A stretch of 64,000 bases of DNA from Talinum fruticosum (lineage: Eukaryota; Streptophyta; Magnoliopsida; Caryophyllales; Talinaceae). Each line of letters begins with the position of its first letter. The stretch's first letter is position 1. The stretch lies in the NCBI GenBank assembly GCA_021018815.1, contig JAITYX010000003.1, positions 13,659,501 to 13,723,500 on the forward strand, written 5' to 3'. Below the pieces are notes generated by a model that was not told the origin of the DNA, searched no databases, and saw only the letters and a program-made list of their open reading frames with translations. Shown in pieces: positions 1 to 10,996 of the stretch. The position numbers were made by a program, and so were the translations under genes.

Positions 1-1579
1 ATGTCGGACAAGATGTTTTCGAGTGGGTGACTTGAAGCATATTTGAATGCTCTATATGTTCTTTGGTTCACCAGATTTTTAGGTTGAATTAGCTGATCTT
101 CGAAGTCCGATCAGATTGAGCTTGCTCATCCGATTGACCTTCGGCATTCCGAGCTGACTCTTGAGCTGATTCATTCCGAGTCATGGTATTACGAGTTACC
201 TCATTCCGAGTGACTTTCCCTTGACTCTATCTAGGCTCATCTTTAGCAAGATCATTATCTTGACCGAGCTTCGGATCCGAGAATGTTGACTCACTTGGTT
301 TTCCCCGATCAATCTCATCAAAAATAACATGGATACTTTCTTCCACTTTGTTAGTTTTTTTATTGAAAATGCGATATGCTTTACTATGAGATGAATAACC
401 AAGAAAGATACCTTTATCCGACCGAGCATCAAACTTGGTTAAGTGATCCTTACCGTTGTTGTGAACATAACACTTACATCCAAAGGGTTTGAAGTATGAA
501 ATGTTGCATTTCTTCCCTTTGTAGAGCTAGTATGGAGTTTTCTTCAGGATGGGTTTGATGAGGCATCCGTTCGGAGTGTAGTTTGTCTGTGTTGACTGCC
601 TCGGCCCAAAAATAGTAAAGTAGATCATGTTCAATCATCATTGTCCTTCCTATTCCTTCAAGAGTTCGGTTTTTCTATCCACTACTCCATTCCGTTGAGG
701 AGTTCTTGTGCTTGAGAAGTTGTGGGAGATACCATTCTTATTATAGAACTCTGCAAATTCCGAGTAATTGAACTCCCTTCCATGGTCGAGTTTGAATTCT
801 TTTGATATGAGTCCGAGACTCAACTTGAATTTTCCTGCAGAGCTTGTTAAACTCTTTGAAAGCTTCATTTTTATGCTTAAGAAAACAAACCTAGGTAAAT
901 CGTGAGTAGTCATCAACAATCACAAGTACATATGATTTACCTCCTAGACTCTTGACAGAATTTCACCACATAAGTCCATATGCAACAATTCAAGCACTTT
1001 GGATGTGGAAACAATTTTGAGAGATTTGAAAGATGATATGACCTGTTTTCCTTTTGAGCATGCTTCACAAATTTTATCTTTGTTAAATGCATAGTTAGGC
1101 AAACCTCTGCCTAAACCATGAGATGCAAGCTTTTTAATGGTGTGCATGCCAACATGACCTAGTCTACGATGCCATGTCCAAGAATAATCATATAGAGATG
1201 CTTTTAAACAAGATAAATTCTAGCTTGGGTCGGAGATAGGAATAGTGTAGGTATTATCCGATCTTTTACCTTAAAGCTTAGTCTCCTTGGTAGTTTCATC
1301 GAAATATGGCAATTGGTCCGATTGAATCTTACCTCTTAACCTTTGTCACACAATTGAGAGATGCTGAGTAGATTGTACTTTAATCCCTTGACAAGGTAGA
1401 CTGGGCTGACCAGATTGTCTCCTTTTCCAATCTTGCCTATCCCAACTATCTTGCCCTTGCTATCATCTCCAAAAGTGACTTTCCCTCCCTTGTATTTTTC
1501 TAACTCGGAAAAGAGTCCTAAATCTCCCGACATGTGGCATCGTCATCCACTATCCAGTACAAATGCCCTTTTATTCTTT
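1..1579 (-). pseudogene. protease-integrase part of copia pol, element D
   Basis: Fragments in several frames together show copia integrase. The zinc-binding C-x2-C reads ICEAC near 1070. The first catalytic Asp is in HMDLCGEI near 980, and the core motif DHGREF near 780. The position of the catalytic Glu reads VVDRK instead of the usual VVERK. Integrase C-terminal sequence follows towards position 1. At about 1530-1560 the protease region contains a readable LDSG but is frameshifted immediately after it. At least five frame changes break the gene, so as read it makes no protein. The RT part would lie to the left of the window. Assignment to copia pol is firm; exact ends are not. Confidence 0.8.
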
Positions 1580-3237
1580 TATGAGCTACCTGCAAGTCGA
1601 AACAAACTAACCCTTCTCACTTCATTTAACGAACCCAAGTAACTCCCTTTACTGTGGTCCTTTTCGATGAAAAAGACACTTGGGAACCCATATTTGAATA
1701 ATGTTCGGTCCGGTCCGATTCCGAGTCTTTCTTTTTGAAAACCGAGTCTATGTCTCTTTCCGAAGGGGACACATTGAGACCCTAAGAGCATGTCAAGGTT
1801 TTTCGACCTTGAGTAAACTTTAAAACAAGTTCTTGAGACTCATTGAGCTTTTATTTCGGATGCTCATTTTCTCTTCCGAGTGTCTCATACTCGGTCTCAT
1901 TAGCTTGAGTACTAGTCTTGAGCTCTCTTGGAGTAAGTCTTAGTTTTTCTAATTCATTTTTCAAAGAGATGCTCTTAGAAGTGATAGACTCAAGTTGTTC
2001 TTTAAATTTAGTGGAATCGGAATAGGAATTTTCTTCCAAAGTATAAATATATTTAGATAAATCAACTTTGGAAAACTTGAGAAAATATTCAATTACTTCC
2101 TTAGGATTCGTTTCCTCATTAGGCGAGTGATCGAGTCCGACTCGGATTCAACTTCGAGTCCGATTGAGCCATAAGACACTTTGAGTCGTCCGAGTCTTCA
2201 TCTTCTTCAAATGAGTCTTCATCACTCCATGTGGCCATCATAGCCTTCTTCTTCTTTCCGTCCCACTTTCTCCTTGGATAGTCTTTGACTATGTCATCTT
2301 TGCTCGCCACATTCAAAATAGACAGAGTTCGTAGTTAAAGATAACTTTGAAGGGGAAGAGTGTTTACCTTTTCTATCCTTCTTATCTTTCTTGTAGAACT
2401 CATCTCTTGGCCCTTTCTCCCATCACTTGTGCTTTATCATTCTTTTGAAGCCTCGAGCGATAAGTGCCATGGGATCTTCTTCTTAGTGTGACGAACTCGG
2501 ATTTTCTTCTCTACTTTACGAGGCCTTCGGCGTAATATTCTTTTTAGTGCTGACCTCAGCGTCTTCTTCTTTTAAATGGATCTCATGGGTGAGTAGCTTC
2601 CTTAATTGTTCATCCGGCTTTAATAGAGAGAGGTTATGGGCTTCCTCGATGGCTGTCACCTTGGGACCCTATCTTCTCTTGGGTAGACTTCCTAGAATCT
2701 TTCCGCACATTTCTTTATGGGAAATCTTTCTACCCGGAGATTTGACATTGTTAGTAATCTCGGTGAAGCGGATGAACATCCGAGTGATGTTTTCTTTTGG
2801 CTCCATCTTGAACAACTCATATTTGTGAAGATATTGACTTATCTTCGCTTATCTTCGCTTGTCTTACTTGGCTTGTTCCTTCATATGTGTTGACAATAGT
2901 GTCCCACACTTCCTTTACTCGTGTCACAAGCTGACACTCTGTTGTATTCTTACGAGGTGATGGTGTACATCAAAATGTTCATTACTTTAAAGTTCTTTCC
3001 GAACTTTTTGCCTCCTCGAGTGGTGTACTCGAGCTTTGCTTTAGGCACGAATCCTGTTTCCTCCATCCTCATTGGAATATAATTGCCTTCTCGTATGATG
3101 GTCCATACATCTTCATCATGATCTAGTAGAAAGAATTACATGAGCTTCTTCCAGAGTGTACGAAATTTGATCCTTTAAACTTTGGTGGTACTGTTGGAAG
3201 ATTTTCATTCATCGAACTCTCCATTGTTCCGAGCCAT
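1580..3237 (-). pseudogene. gag of copia element D
   Basis: The start codon is taken at 3237 because the same ATG context follows the primer site in elements A, B and C. The product would be the capsid/nucleocapsid polyprotein of a Ty1/copia element. Sequence near 2850-2950 matches the conserved gag stretch containing VWDTLVNTYEG in the other copies. The nucleocapsid knuckle near 2290 is degraded: the aligned region reads ASKDDIVKDYPRRK, so the His and last Cys of CX2CX4HX4C are lost. A lysine- and serine-rich tail with a helical, leucine-spaced stretch (1851-2039) follows. The frame breaks repeatedly. Pseudogene as read, although some breaks may be sequence errors. Confidence 0.78.
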
Positions 3238-3283
3238 TTTGATCTTTAAACCTTTGGATTGTTAGATCCTTTTTAAATGGCTA

Positions 3284-3295
3284 GGCTCGATACTA
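3284..3295 (-). other. tRNA primer-binding site of element D
   Basis: On the minus strand this reads TAGTATCGAGCC, two bases after the LTR end. It corresponds to the initiator-methionine tRNA site usual in plant copia elements. Compared with that site it has TAG for TGG and lacks one base in the CAGAG part. Confidence 0.75.
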
Positions 3296-3297
3296 AT

Positions 3298-4741
3298 TGA
3301 AGGTTTGCTCTTAGAAAGTCTTAGTCACCCTAGAGGGCGGGGAGGAATAGGGTGATGAGGAAATTTAAATAATAAAGGGAGGGTTAAAGTTTAAATTGAA
3401 TAATCAAGACTGTTTGAGTCTAGATTGGACTCGGAAAAATATGAACTCGAATTACGTGGAAACCCTCCCGGGGCGGAAAACCATGACCAGTGCTAATCCA
3501 AGCACCAAGTCAAATCCACTATTTTGAATCCATAAAATACGATAGACTCGACTCAACTAGAATTGCTCCCTTAGATAATTCCTTACACAGTTTTCCTAGA
3601 CTCGAAGTTCCCTTATCCGATCTAGTACTTTTTAATTGAGGTAACCTTAACGAGTTAGGGACAACGAAGCTGAGTTAACCCTTACAGCTCAGTCAAGGGA
3701 CCTTACTTAGAGAGTAAGAAAGAGTTTGTGACTGATTACAAGACTTTACAACTCAAAAAGTTTTAAGCACGGACTCGGAGTTGTAAGAAGAAGATTGAAA
3801 GAATATTATACAAAGAGATATAATTTTAGCAATTGGTTCAACAATCTTCAAGTCTTTTAATGTGGCTTTTATTTATAGATGACCAAGCTGATTAGCCGTT
3901 GTGACTATCTTCCGAATACAAGTCCTCTCGTGATCGTTTTAACGGTTCTTCGAGTTGCTCGGAAATCCACCGGCGGTGTCCGAAAAGTAGGGTGGAAACT
4001 ACCGTTGAGCTTAGCATTGAATATTTCCAGTTTTGGAAATAAACAATCCCGACATAGTGTCCGGGCCTTGTTCGAAGTAGAAAAGCCTTGTCTGCTGGTC
4101 ATTGACAGCTTTAAGTCGGTTACTTTTGTATTTCAAAAGTAGGATAGCCTCATTTACATAACCTACAAAAGTAAACCAATTTTGCTTCTCAAAGTATAAA
4201 ATACTTTGGTCCAAGATTAGGCACGAGATAATAATTTTATTATGATAATTAAGGCATAATTATCCGAGTCCTAAAAGAGTGAAATTTTCCGAGTCTAATA
4301 TTCATTATACTCAAATTCCATCTCGATCGACCTAGAGAAAGATCAAGTTAGAAAGAGAATAACAAAGTATGCGTACTTGATCTAGACAAATGTATTTCAA
4401 TCAAAACATGTTGACTTAGAAAGTTGAATTAACGCTGTAATTCACTTTAACTTAGAATATGAAATCATAACTTAGTTTGAAAGAGAGAGTGAATGCTTGA
4501 ACATGCGATAAATCTGAGTGATGTCCGAGTGACTTAGAACTATCGAGTGAAATGATGAATAAGAGAGTACTTTCCGAGTCGAGTCATAATTGAACGAAAA
4601 CATATGTAATAGTTTACGTAACACTCGGAAAAGTTTCTATAACACTCATAATGACTTAAAATCAAAACCTAGAAGGGATGAGATTTGTACCGATTCCATG
4701 TTAGTACTCAAAATAATATAAATGCAGAGTCCGAGTCTTCA
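3298..4741 (-). repeat. 5' LTR of element D
   Basis: On the minus strand the LTR starts TGAAGACTCGGACTC at 4741 and ends CCTTCA at 3298, the TG...CA pattern. It aligns along its length with the LTRs of A, B and C. The U3 contains the shared phrase CTTTGGACCAAAG in variant form and a TATA box. The 3' end carries the CACCCTA...TAGGGTGA-type inverted repeat, here degraded. It is 1444 bp, so it has lost about 130 bp relative to the longest family LTRs. Confidence 0.88.
3870..3877 (-). promoter_or_regulatory. TATA box in LTR D
   Basis: Minus-strand TATAAATA in the context CTATAAATAAAAGCCAC. The same box in the same place is found in the other LTRs of the family, so it is the likely core promoter for the genomic RNA. 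Confidence 0.6.
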
Positions 4742-5719
4742 AGTTGTGACCTAACCTTTCCTTAAAAATAGAGAGCTTAGGCTCCCATTTTGAGAACAAC
4801 TCATTTCTTAGCGTCACGCTACTCGAATTCTAAGCTAAAATGGCTCATCCCTTAGCGTTGCGCTGCTGAAACCTAATTAAGAGCTACTGAATGCACTAGC
4901 GTGTATTATGATCTTTTAGTTCCTTTTCAACCAACTTTCATACTTGCGATACTTGATCTCAAATCATTTATCCATCAATTCTTACTTACCCTAAAAAAGC
5001 CGACAAAAAGCCTTTTCAATTCACCAACGTCACATCATTGGATCCCGACTTGAAGATCCGGATCAGCGAGTGGGACAACCTAAGGGTACCAATTCGGCGT
5101 TTGCTATAGTTTATTTATTTTGTGTTTTACTACTATACATATTGTGGATAAAAATGTATCGCATTTAAATTCTACCCCGCCCAATGTAATTTTTTATTTT
5201 TCCGCTTTTGTTTCTTTTCGCTTTACTTTTCTTTCTCAATTCTTTCGTTTATCGCTTTTCACATTTGCTTTTACTGCTTTTGCTAGCATGCTTTGGTTGT
5301 CTTTTTTTTTTCACATCTAATTATGTTGTGTGCCCATTTTTAATATGTTATTTAAATCCACTACTCAAACTAGTAAAGGTCTTCGTTTGACGGGCCGAAC
5401 GGAAGGGCATTTCCATATGTTTTGAACCCTCGCCCTCGAATAAGGATTCTCGGTTCTAGACCGATGGAGTCATTTTTTAACCTCTTCTAAGTTTAGTTTT
5501 CCCATATTAAGATTGGAAGAGTATTTCTTTATTTTATTTTTGTTAGTTTTTATTCCTAGAACTAACTGGCGACTCTCATTTTCGATTTATTTCTTCTAAT
5601 ATACTTCTTAGATTTTTTGACTGGAAATAAAAAAAAAGGGGGTTTGGATCCACCAACCAGGCCGAGGCCGAGGCTGATGACCTCAATCACGGCCCCGACC
5701 GGCGCCGCCGACCACATGG
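4742..5719 (+). mobile_element. Ty3/gypsy (Tat/Ogre-like) LTR remnant, plus orientation
   Basis: Read in plus, this matches the reverse complement of the LTRs of G1 and G2. Shared blocks are the GAGAGCTTAGGCTC segment, the CGTCACGCTA repeats, a T-rich stretch near 5180-5310, ACCGATGGAGTCATTTT near 5460, and ACTGGCGACTCTC near 5570. Element D cut off its upstream end and a solo LTR interrupts it at 5720. No convincing coding sequence: short ORFs over 5120-5390 are low-complexity T-rich translations. Confidence 0.72.
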
Positions 5720-8380
5720 TGTAACGCCCCCAATCACCATTACTTAATAATCCCCTAATTAGAGAATATGAAGTATGGTCGCAGCGGAAGTTAACGACCG
5801 GAGGCGTTACCGCCGTCCTAGAAATAGGACTAGGCTAAATAGAATGTACATAAGGAGGCTTGCTTCAATTACTTACGCTTATACGAGGTCTTGATAAGAG
5901 TAAATATTGGTGTCCCAAAGAGTTAAATTATACCACATCATTAAACCAACTCCCAACATACATTTTTGTCACATTTTATACATTATGCAAACCCCGCAAC
6001 GGACTATCCGAAAATATGCCATATGTAATACCTTCCAAGGGCAAACCCAAAAACCCGATGTGGAGAAAAATCACTTGTGAGCTTCTAGGTCCATCACGGA
6101 TCGGTGATAACGATATTTCCAGCTAAGTTTTGCTTGCGGCGGACCTCCTAGGCAATGAGCTGTTCACACATGCTTTCCCTAAAAACAAAAACAGTGAAAT
6201 ATTTCGAAGAATGAGTCGAAACTCGGTCACGAACATTCCTGCACTGTAAAACAACTTTGAAAATATTTTAATTGAGCGCGCGCATTTCAATTTATTTTAG
6301 TTTGAAATAAGGGGAGAGAATATAAGTAAAATTGCTTGCCGGTTATTATCCGGAAGTGGAACCCCTTGGTAATTGATACGATCGTTGAACAGTGTCACCC
6401 CAGGCCGATCGATAACCCGAGTTGACGCCGCGCGGTATAATTAGCGGGCCTAAGCCCTTGGTGATTGATAATTGGGCGGGGACCACTTAATTAGGTGGCA
6501 AAACTTGCCTTATAAATGATTCATTATTAATTGCATATATGAGAAATGTTGAGATTTGATGAAACATGTGAGTTTTCGAAAGGTACAGGCAATGAACGTA
6601 CTCGAATTGAGAATATTTGTTTCTCCCCTTTGCGAAATTTGAGTCATCGGCTATTCGGCAATGGAAGTGGCCTCGGTTCATGTTTAAGATGGATTTCTAG
6701 GGTTAATAATGTTTTCTTGAGTTTTAATGCTTGAATTTGTATAAGCTTTAACAATTTATTTAATTTCCTATATTCGTATGAAAATCGATTAAGCTAATGT
6801 TTGTATTACTCACCTTTACCACGTTTATTGGATATAATTCATATTAATTAAAGAAGTTGATTAGGCTAACTAAATACCCAATGATGTTGGTGTTATTCGA
6901 TTTGCTAGTTGGCTTGAAAATGGTGTATATATATATACATGCCCAAACACTTATTTTTAATTCATTCCTCACTCCTCCCTTCTCTCGCACTCAAATCCCA
7001 TAGTTACGTAATTAATTAATCCGGTAAATGCCCTTCCATCAGGAGGTTTCACAATTTTGCCGATTCGTCCCAAATTCATATATACATCATTCTAAGTGCC
7101 TAAGCGTTATTTCCTCGACAGAACTCGTATTCATAACCAAATTAAGCCTACCAAGTGTTCAAATGTCCCCCATGCCTCTTACACAATTTGTTATCCGACT
7201 TCATCCTCCCCGCCTATTTTTCTCTTCCTTTGTGTTCAATTCTAGCTATTTACAAAATGTAACAATTCCACCAAATTGTTAAATTCGATAATAAAACATC
7301 CTCAATCTCATTCACTAGTTCATAATTTCCCAAAAGAATCACATTTGTTCATATGCATACACCAATTAATCCATCAACCTCGCCACACCTCAATCGTCCA
7401 CAACAATCCCAATTTTCCCAAATCAATCTTTAAATTCACTCAATAGCATATTTCTAAATCATATGTTTCAGTTTGCAATCACAATTACTTAAATGAATAA
7501 GGAACTTGATAACTTAGGGTTTAGTAATTTACCTTCAAATTCACGAGAGGAGGATTCAAGAAGGACGAACAGGAGCGGTGGCGCGGCGGCTGCGCCGGCG
7601 GCCATTGGACGAGTCGGAAATTGCTCCGGCGAGCTGCTGCGGCTGGGATTGGCTGCTAGGTGGCCGCGGCGGAGGAACCGTGACACGGGGAGCAGAGCGC
7701 AGCAACGAGAGAGGAGGTAGCGTGACGAAGAGGCGCGGAGAGAGACGCCAGGCGTCTTGCGACGATGCCGGCGTCGGCTCCGGCCGCGTCGGTGCCGCTT
7801 GGTGGCCGAGAGCAGGCGGCGAGTGGAGGCAGGGGAGGGAGCGAGAGGCACGCGAGGGACGAGAGAGCAACAGCGTGAGTGAGGGAAAGAGAAGGCCGGT
7901 GGCCTTTGGCGGCGTTAGCGTCGGCTACTGGCGCCGGAGCCGGCGCGGCCAAGTGGAGTCGTGGAGAGGCGGGGAAGGGAAAGGGAAGAGGAAGCAGGGG
8001 AGAGCCAAATGAAAATGACGAGGAAGAAGCCCGATGGGTAATTTAAAGTTGGTTTTTTTTTCTCAAATTCCGAGAAAAATTCGTTTCGGATTTTTCTTTC
8101 AAAAAATCTGAAAATTTTATTTTTATTTATTTATTTTATTTATTTTGTTTTCTTTTATTGTTACTTTTAATTTTATTTTAATAACGATGTTCACAAATTA
8201 TAATCGTATTATGAGATTTTTTTAGGGCCACTTCGTCGCCTTAGCTGCATAACACATGTATAAGGATAATGTAAATACAAAATATTGAATTGAAGTGCAC
8301 GCGCTCAATTATATAAATAGTGTAATTAATAAATAATGTGATTTAAAATAAATAATGTGATTTAGGGTCGGGTTGTTACA
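5720..8380. mobile_element. Solo LTR, 2661 bp
   Basis: The unit begins TGTAACGCCCCC and ends GGGTTGTTACA, the TG...CA ends typical of many plant gypsy LTRs. It is flanked by a perfect 5-bp duplication, CATGG (5715-5719 and 8381-8385). It contains no pol domain and no second LTR, so it is best explained as a solo LTR left by recombination between two LTRs. Inside are an AT-rich first half, a dinucleotide run near 6926, a GC-rich patch at 7555-8010 with long but compositionally biased ORFs on both strands, and two copies of an AATAATGTGATTTA phrase near the end. I do not recognise the family. It is unrelated to the other LTRs in this window. Confidence 0.8.
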
Positions 8381-8385
8381 CATGG

Positions 8386-9500
8386 TGTTGGCTTTCGCCG
8401 GTGCTCGAGTGGTCGGTGGGTGAGGCTTCGATCCAACCCTAACTTTTCTTGTTTTTCGGTTGAGAAATAGTATCTCGGGATTTCGAAAATAATTAATAAA
8501 AACTGCCATTCCACCCTATTTGATGTATTTTAACTTAGTTTGTAGAATTCAAAAATCCTAATAAGAGGTTCATCCCCACTTTCAAAAATCAATCTTCAAA
8601 ACCCTAAATCATTTTCCATCTTCAAAAGGAGAAAATTATAAAGTCGCCAATTCGAGGGAAACTCGGGGCCTCCGAGGATCATGTTTCCTATAGTGGCGAC
8701 TCCGTTGGAGATAATCACTTATTAAGAGGGCGAAACTTGAAAATTTGAGTAATGAGTTTTAATAAAGTATGTGCATTAGGCATCCCACATTTAGGCAAAC
8801 TTGAACATAGTTTTATTTTTGTGTTGTTGGACCATTAGGCTTTACCTTTTAAGAACATCTGTTAGAGGAGGTTCGAAGTGCTAACCAGACGGGTCCAACT
8901 TGGCTTGATTGTTAGGGAAGGCGGTTCCTCTTCCCTCATAGCACACGCTTTTGGCATAAGGTCAAAATGTTACACAATATTAAAACAAAAGCACCCTACA
9001 AGGGATTGACTAATCTTCATCATCGAAGCATCATCAAAGAGATAATTGTCGAAGTCCTCCAAGATAGGCGTGGAAAACCGACCGTCTCCACTACCTTATG
9101 AAGCGCTAGCCATTGTCCCATGATTGAGAAGCTCCATTAGAAGACCCACTATAGGACATCAGCTGGAAAACAATCGAATTTCCATGATGATCAAGTGCTT
9201 AAAGAGGCGGGATGTCCATACACTCTTTAGAAAACCTAGGCCTCGCACCAAAAGAACTAGGCCCTACTTCGAAGCACTCCGATGATGTGAGCGACGTGAA
9301 GAGCGTCGGGATGTGCTCACTCTAGCCATACCACCAGAGGGCATTTGTTGGCTTCTATAAAATGATACAACAATTAGCACATTCACTAAAAGCTCGACAA
9401 TGTTAGCATTTACACTAACTAAAGCTCACCAGGAATGTTTGTATAGTCTTTCCAGTGAATAAGTCCCGGATACCTCTAAGGACATACTGGAACCTGATAG
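8386..9500 (+). mobile_element. Gypsy LTR end, primer site and leader, continuing past the solo LTR
   Basis: Sequence from 8386 to about 8960 matches, in reverse complement, the LTR end and leader of G1 (about 18600-19300). It includes the primer site at 8694 and the leader segment with GGCTTGATTGT and TGAGGGAAGAGG-like blocks. Together with 4742-5719 it makes one plus-strand gypsy remnant interrupted by the solo LTR. From about 8980 to 9500 I see no match to other parts of the window and no coding signal. That part is unassigned and may be leader or an older insertion. Confidence 0.6.
8694..8711 (+). other. Primer-binding site of the plus-strand gypsy remnant
   Basis: Reads TGGCGACTCCGTTGGAGA directly after ...CCTATAG. 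TGGCGACTC is the start of the arginine-tRNA type primer site known from Ogre/Tat elements. The homologous site in G1 reads TGGCGACTCCACTCGGAGA. Confidence 0.55.
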
Positions 9501-10996
9501 ATATGGTTTTGGATAGAAATAAAGCAAAATGAGGAGTCGCCGGTCAGTTTTTAAGAAAGAAAAACTAATAAAAAACAAAATAACAATTTGCTCTTTTAAT
9601 CTTAGTACGGGGAACTAAGACTAAAAGAGGCTAAAATGACTCCATCGGTCTTTGGATAGTGTATTAAAAGAATGTGCGAAAAAAACACAAGCATAAAACA
9701 ACATGCTAAACAAAATTAAAGCAACCAAACATAGTTAAGGAAAGCGAGCTTCGGAACAAAACAAAGCAACTAAACTAAACCCTAAACCCTAAAAATCCTA
9801 AACCCTAAATAGAGAAAAAGATAAACAAAGTAAAAAGAAAAAGGAAAAAATGCGAGAATTAAAGAAATTACATCGGTCGGGAGGTAAATAAAAGCGATAC
9901 AACTCGATCCATAATACGAAAAGCGATAAATAAAACCTAAAATAAATAAGCGTTCGAAGTCCGAATGGTTGCCCTAAGGCTATCCTACCTACTGATTTAG
10001 ATCTCCGTCTTGGATCTCTTGATTCGATGGCGGCGAATCAAAGAAAAGAGCTTGTTTTTTATGAATTTTAAAAAAGGTGAAATTGTAGGGAGTAGGAAAG
10101 ATCGGATGAATGAATGCTAGGAGATTAGAATAATTGAATATTCATTAGCTCTTTGCAAATATTCAGCGGCGGTATTTAGAAAAGAGGAGTGTTTGAGGCT
10201 ACTTTTTAGCACAATAATATTAAGGTATGAATGCTCCGATTAGCTTTCTGCAAGCATTAAGCATAGGAGAAAGCCGTACGGAAATAAGAGCCAAGGCTCT
10301 CTATTTATAGGGAGAGACCTAAGTCATAAATGACCTAGGGTTGCTCTCGCCCTACCATTCAAAACAACAGAAAAACCGGGCCGGAAAATCTTAAGATTGA
10401 ACTAGGTAAGAGGGAATAAAGCCGGATAGATTTCCGGTCGGGCGCCAGCAACCGGGGCATGCCTAGGGTTTCGTGCCCTAGCGTGCTACCAAGGAGTCTC
10501 CTAGCCAAAACGCTGCGCTTCACTTAAAATTCTAGGTAGGGGCACCGGTCACACGACACCTTTTTGGGGAAAGCTCGTAGTCTTCAAGCGGACAATCTTG
10601 GAACTTAAACGCAACACTTTTATACTAGTGATCCCGAAATGCAGTATCTAATGTCATCTTGGATGTCTTCGGTTCGGTGTCCGATTGGACAAAAGTGAAA
10701 TACATGATTTTGAGCCTAGAATTTCCTAGTACGTGCACCGAACTCTGTTGTTTTTGGAGGCTTGGCCCGGCCTTCGATTGTCCTAAAGAAAAAGGGAATT
10801 TATTGATCGACACAAGGTAAAAGGTTATTTATGTGGTGCATGGGGGTTCTTTTTGGTTTCCTAGCTTCCATTACACCGATCAAATAAAGTTCATAATCCA
10901 AATCCTCAAACAGGACTCGGGATTACATCATCGGGCCGACGAGTAAAATACATAATTAAAAGGGGTAAGGGATGAAACTTTTTAGGTGTCTAGTGT
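9500..10996 (-). repeat. 3' LTR of gypsy element G1 (truncated)
   Basis: Matches the G1 5' LTR (19440-20985) and the G2 LTR (45330-46178) in the same orientation. Common blocks are GACTCCATCGGT near 9640, a telomere-like CCCTAAA run near 9778, the GCATTAAGCATAGGAGAAAG segment near 10255 and GAGCCAAGGCTCTCTATTTA near 10290. The last may include a TATA-like core (TATAAATAGAGAG on the minus strand). The join to pol at 10996/10997 is abrupt: minus-strand pol sequence ends and ...AGACACCTAAAAAG begins. The part expected beyond 9500, up to a primer-site border, is absent. Confidence 0.65.

Larger units (their letters stand above)
1..4741 (-). mobile_element. Sirevirus-like Ty1/copia retrotransposon, element D (truncated by window edge)
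   Basis: Reading leftwards from 4741 there is an LTR, a primer-binding site, gag, protease and most of integrase. The element then runs off the window, so its RT, RNase H, third ORF and other LTR are not visible. Order and sequence match elements A and C closely. It is inserted in a plus-strand gypsy LTR; the flank after 4741 begins AGTTG, which should be one copy of its target duplication, but the partner lies outside. This is the most diverged copy here: its 1444-bp LTR is shorter than the roughly 1575 bp of C and B, its zinc knuckle is degraded and an integrase residue is changed. It is probably the oldest of the four. Confidence 0.88.

Noticed and set aside
5120..5390. Hydrophobic small membrane protein
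   Set aside because: Translation of a T-rich tract in a gypsy LTR; F/L-rich by composition.
7489..8012. Overlapping long ORFs on both strands in a GC-rich block
   Set aside because: Arginine/proline/alanine-rich translations in several frames at once are expected from GC-rich repeats; no domain, and the block lies inside the solo LTR.
5714..8389. Mutator-like element with a 9-bp duplication (CACATGGTG)
   Set aside because: The terminal TGTAAC/GTTACA fits TG...CA LTR ends with a 5-bp CATGG duplication; the longer match comes from overlap of the LTR end with the flank.
9776..9810. Interstitial telomere repeat (CCCTAAA)
   Set aside because: Only about three imperfect units inside a gypsy LTR; more likely a telo-box-like motif or chance.
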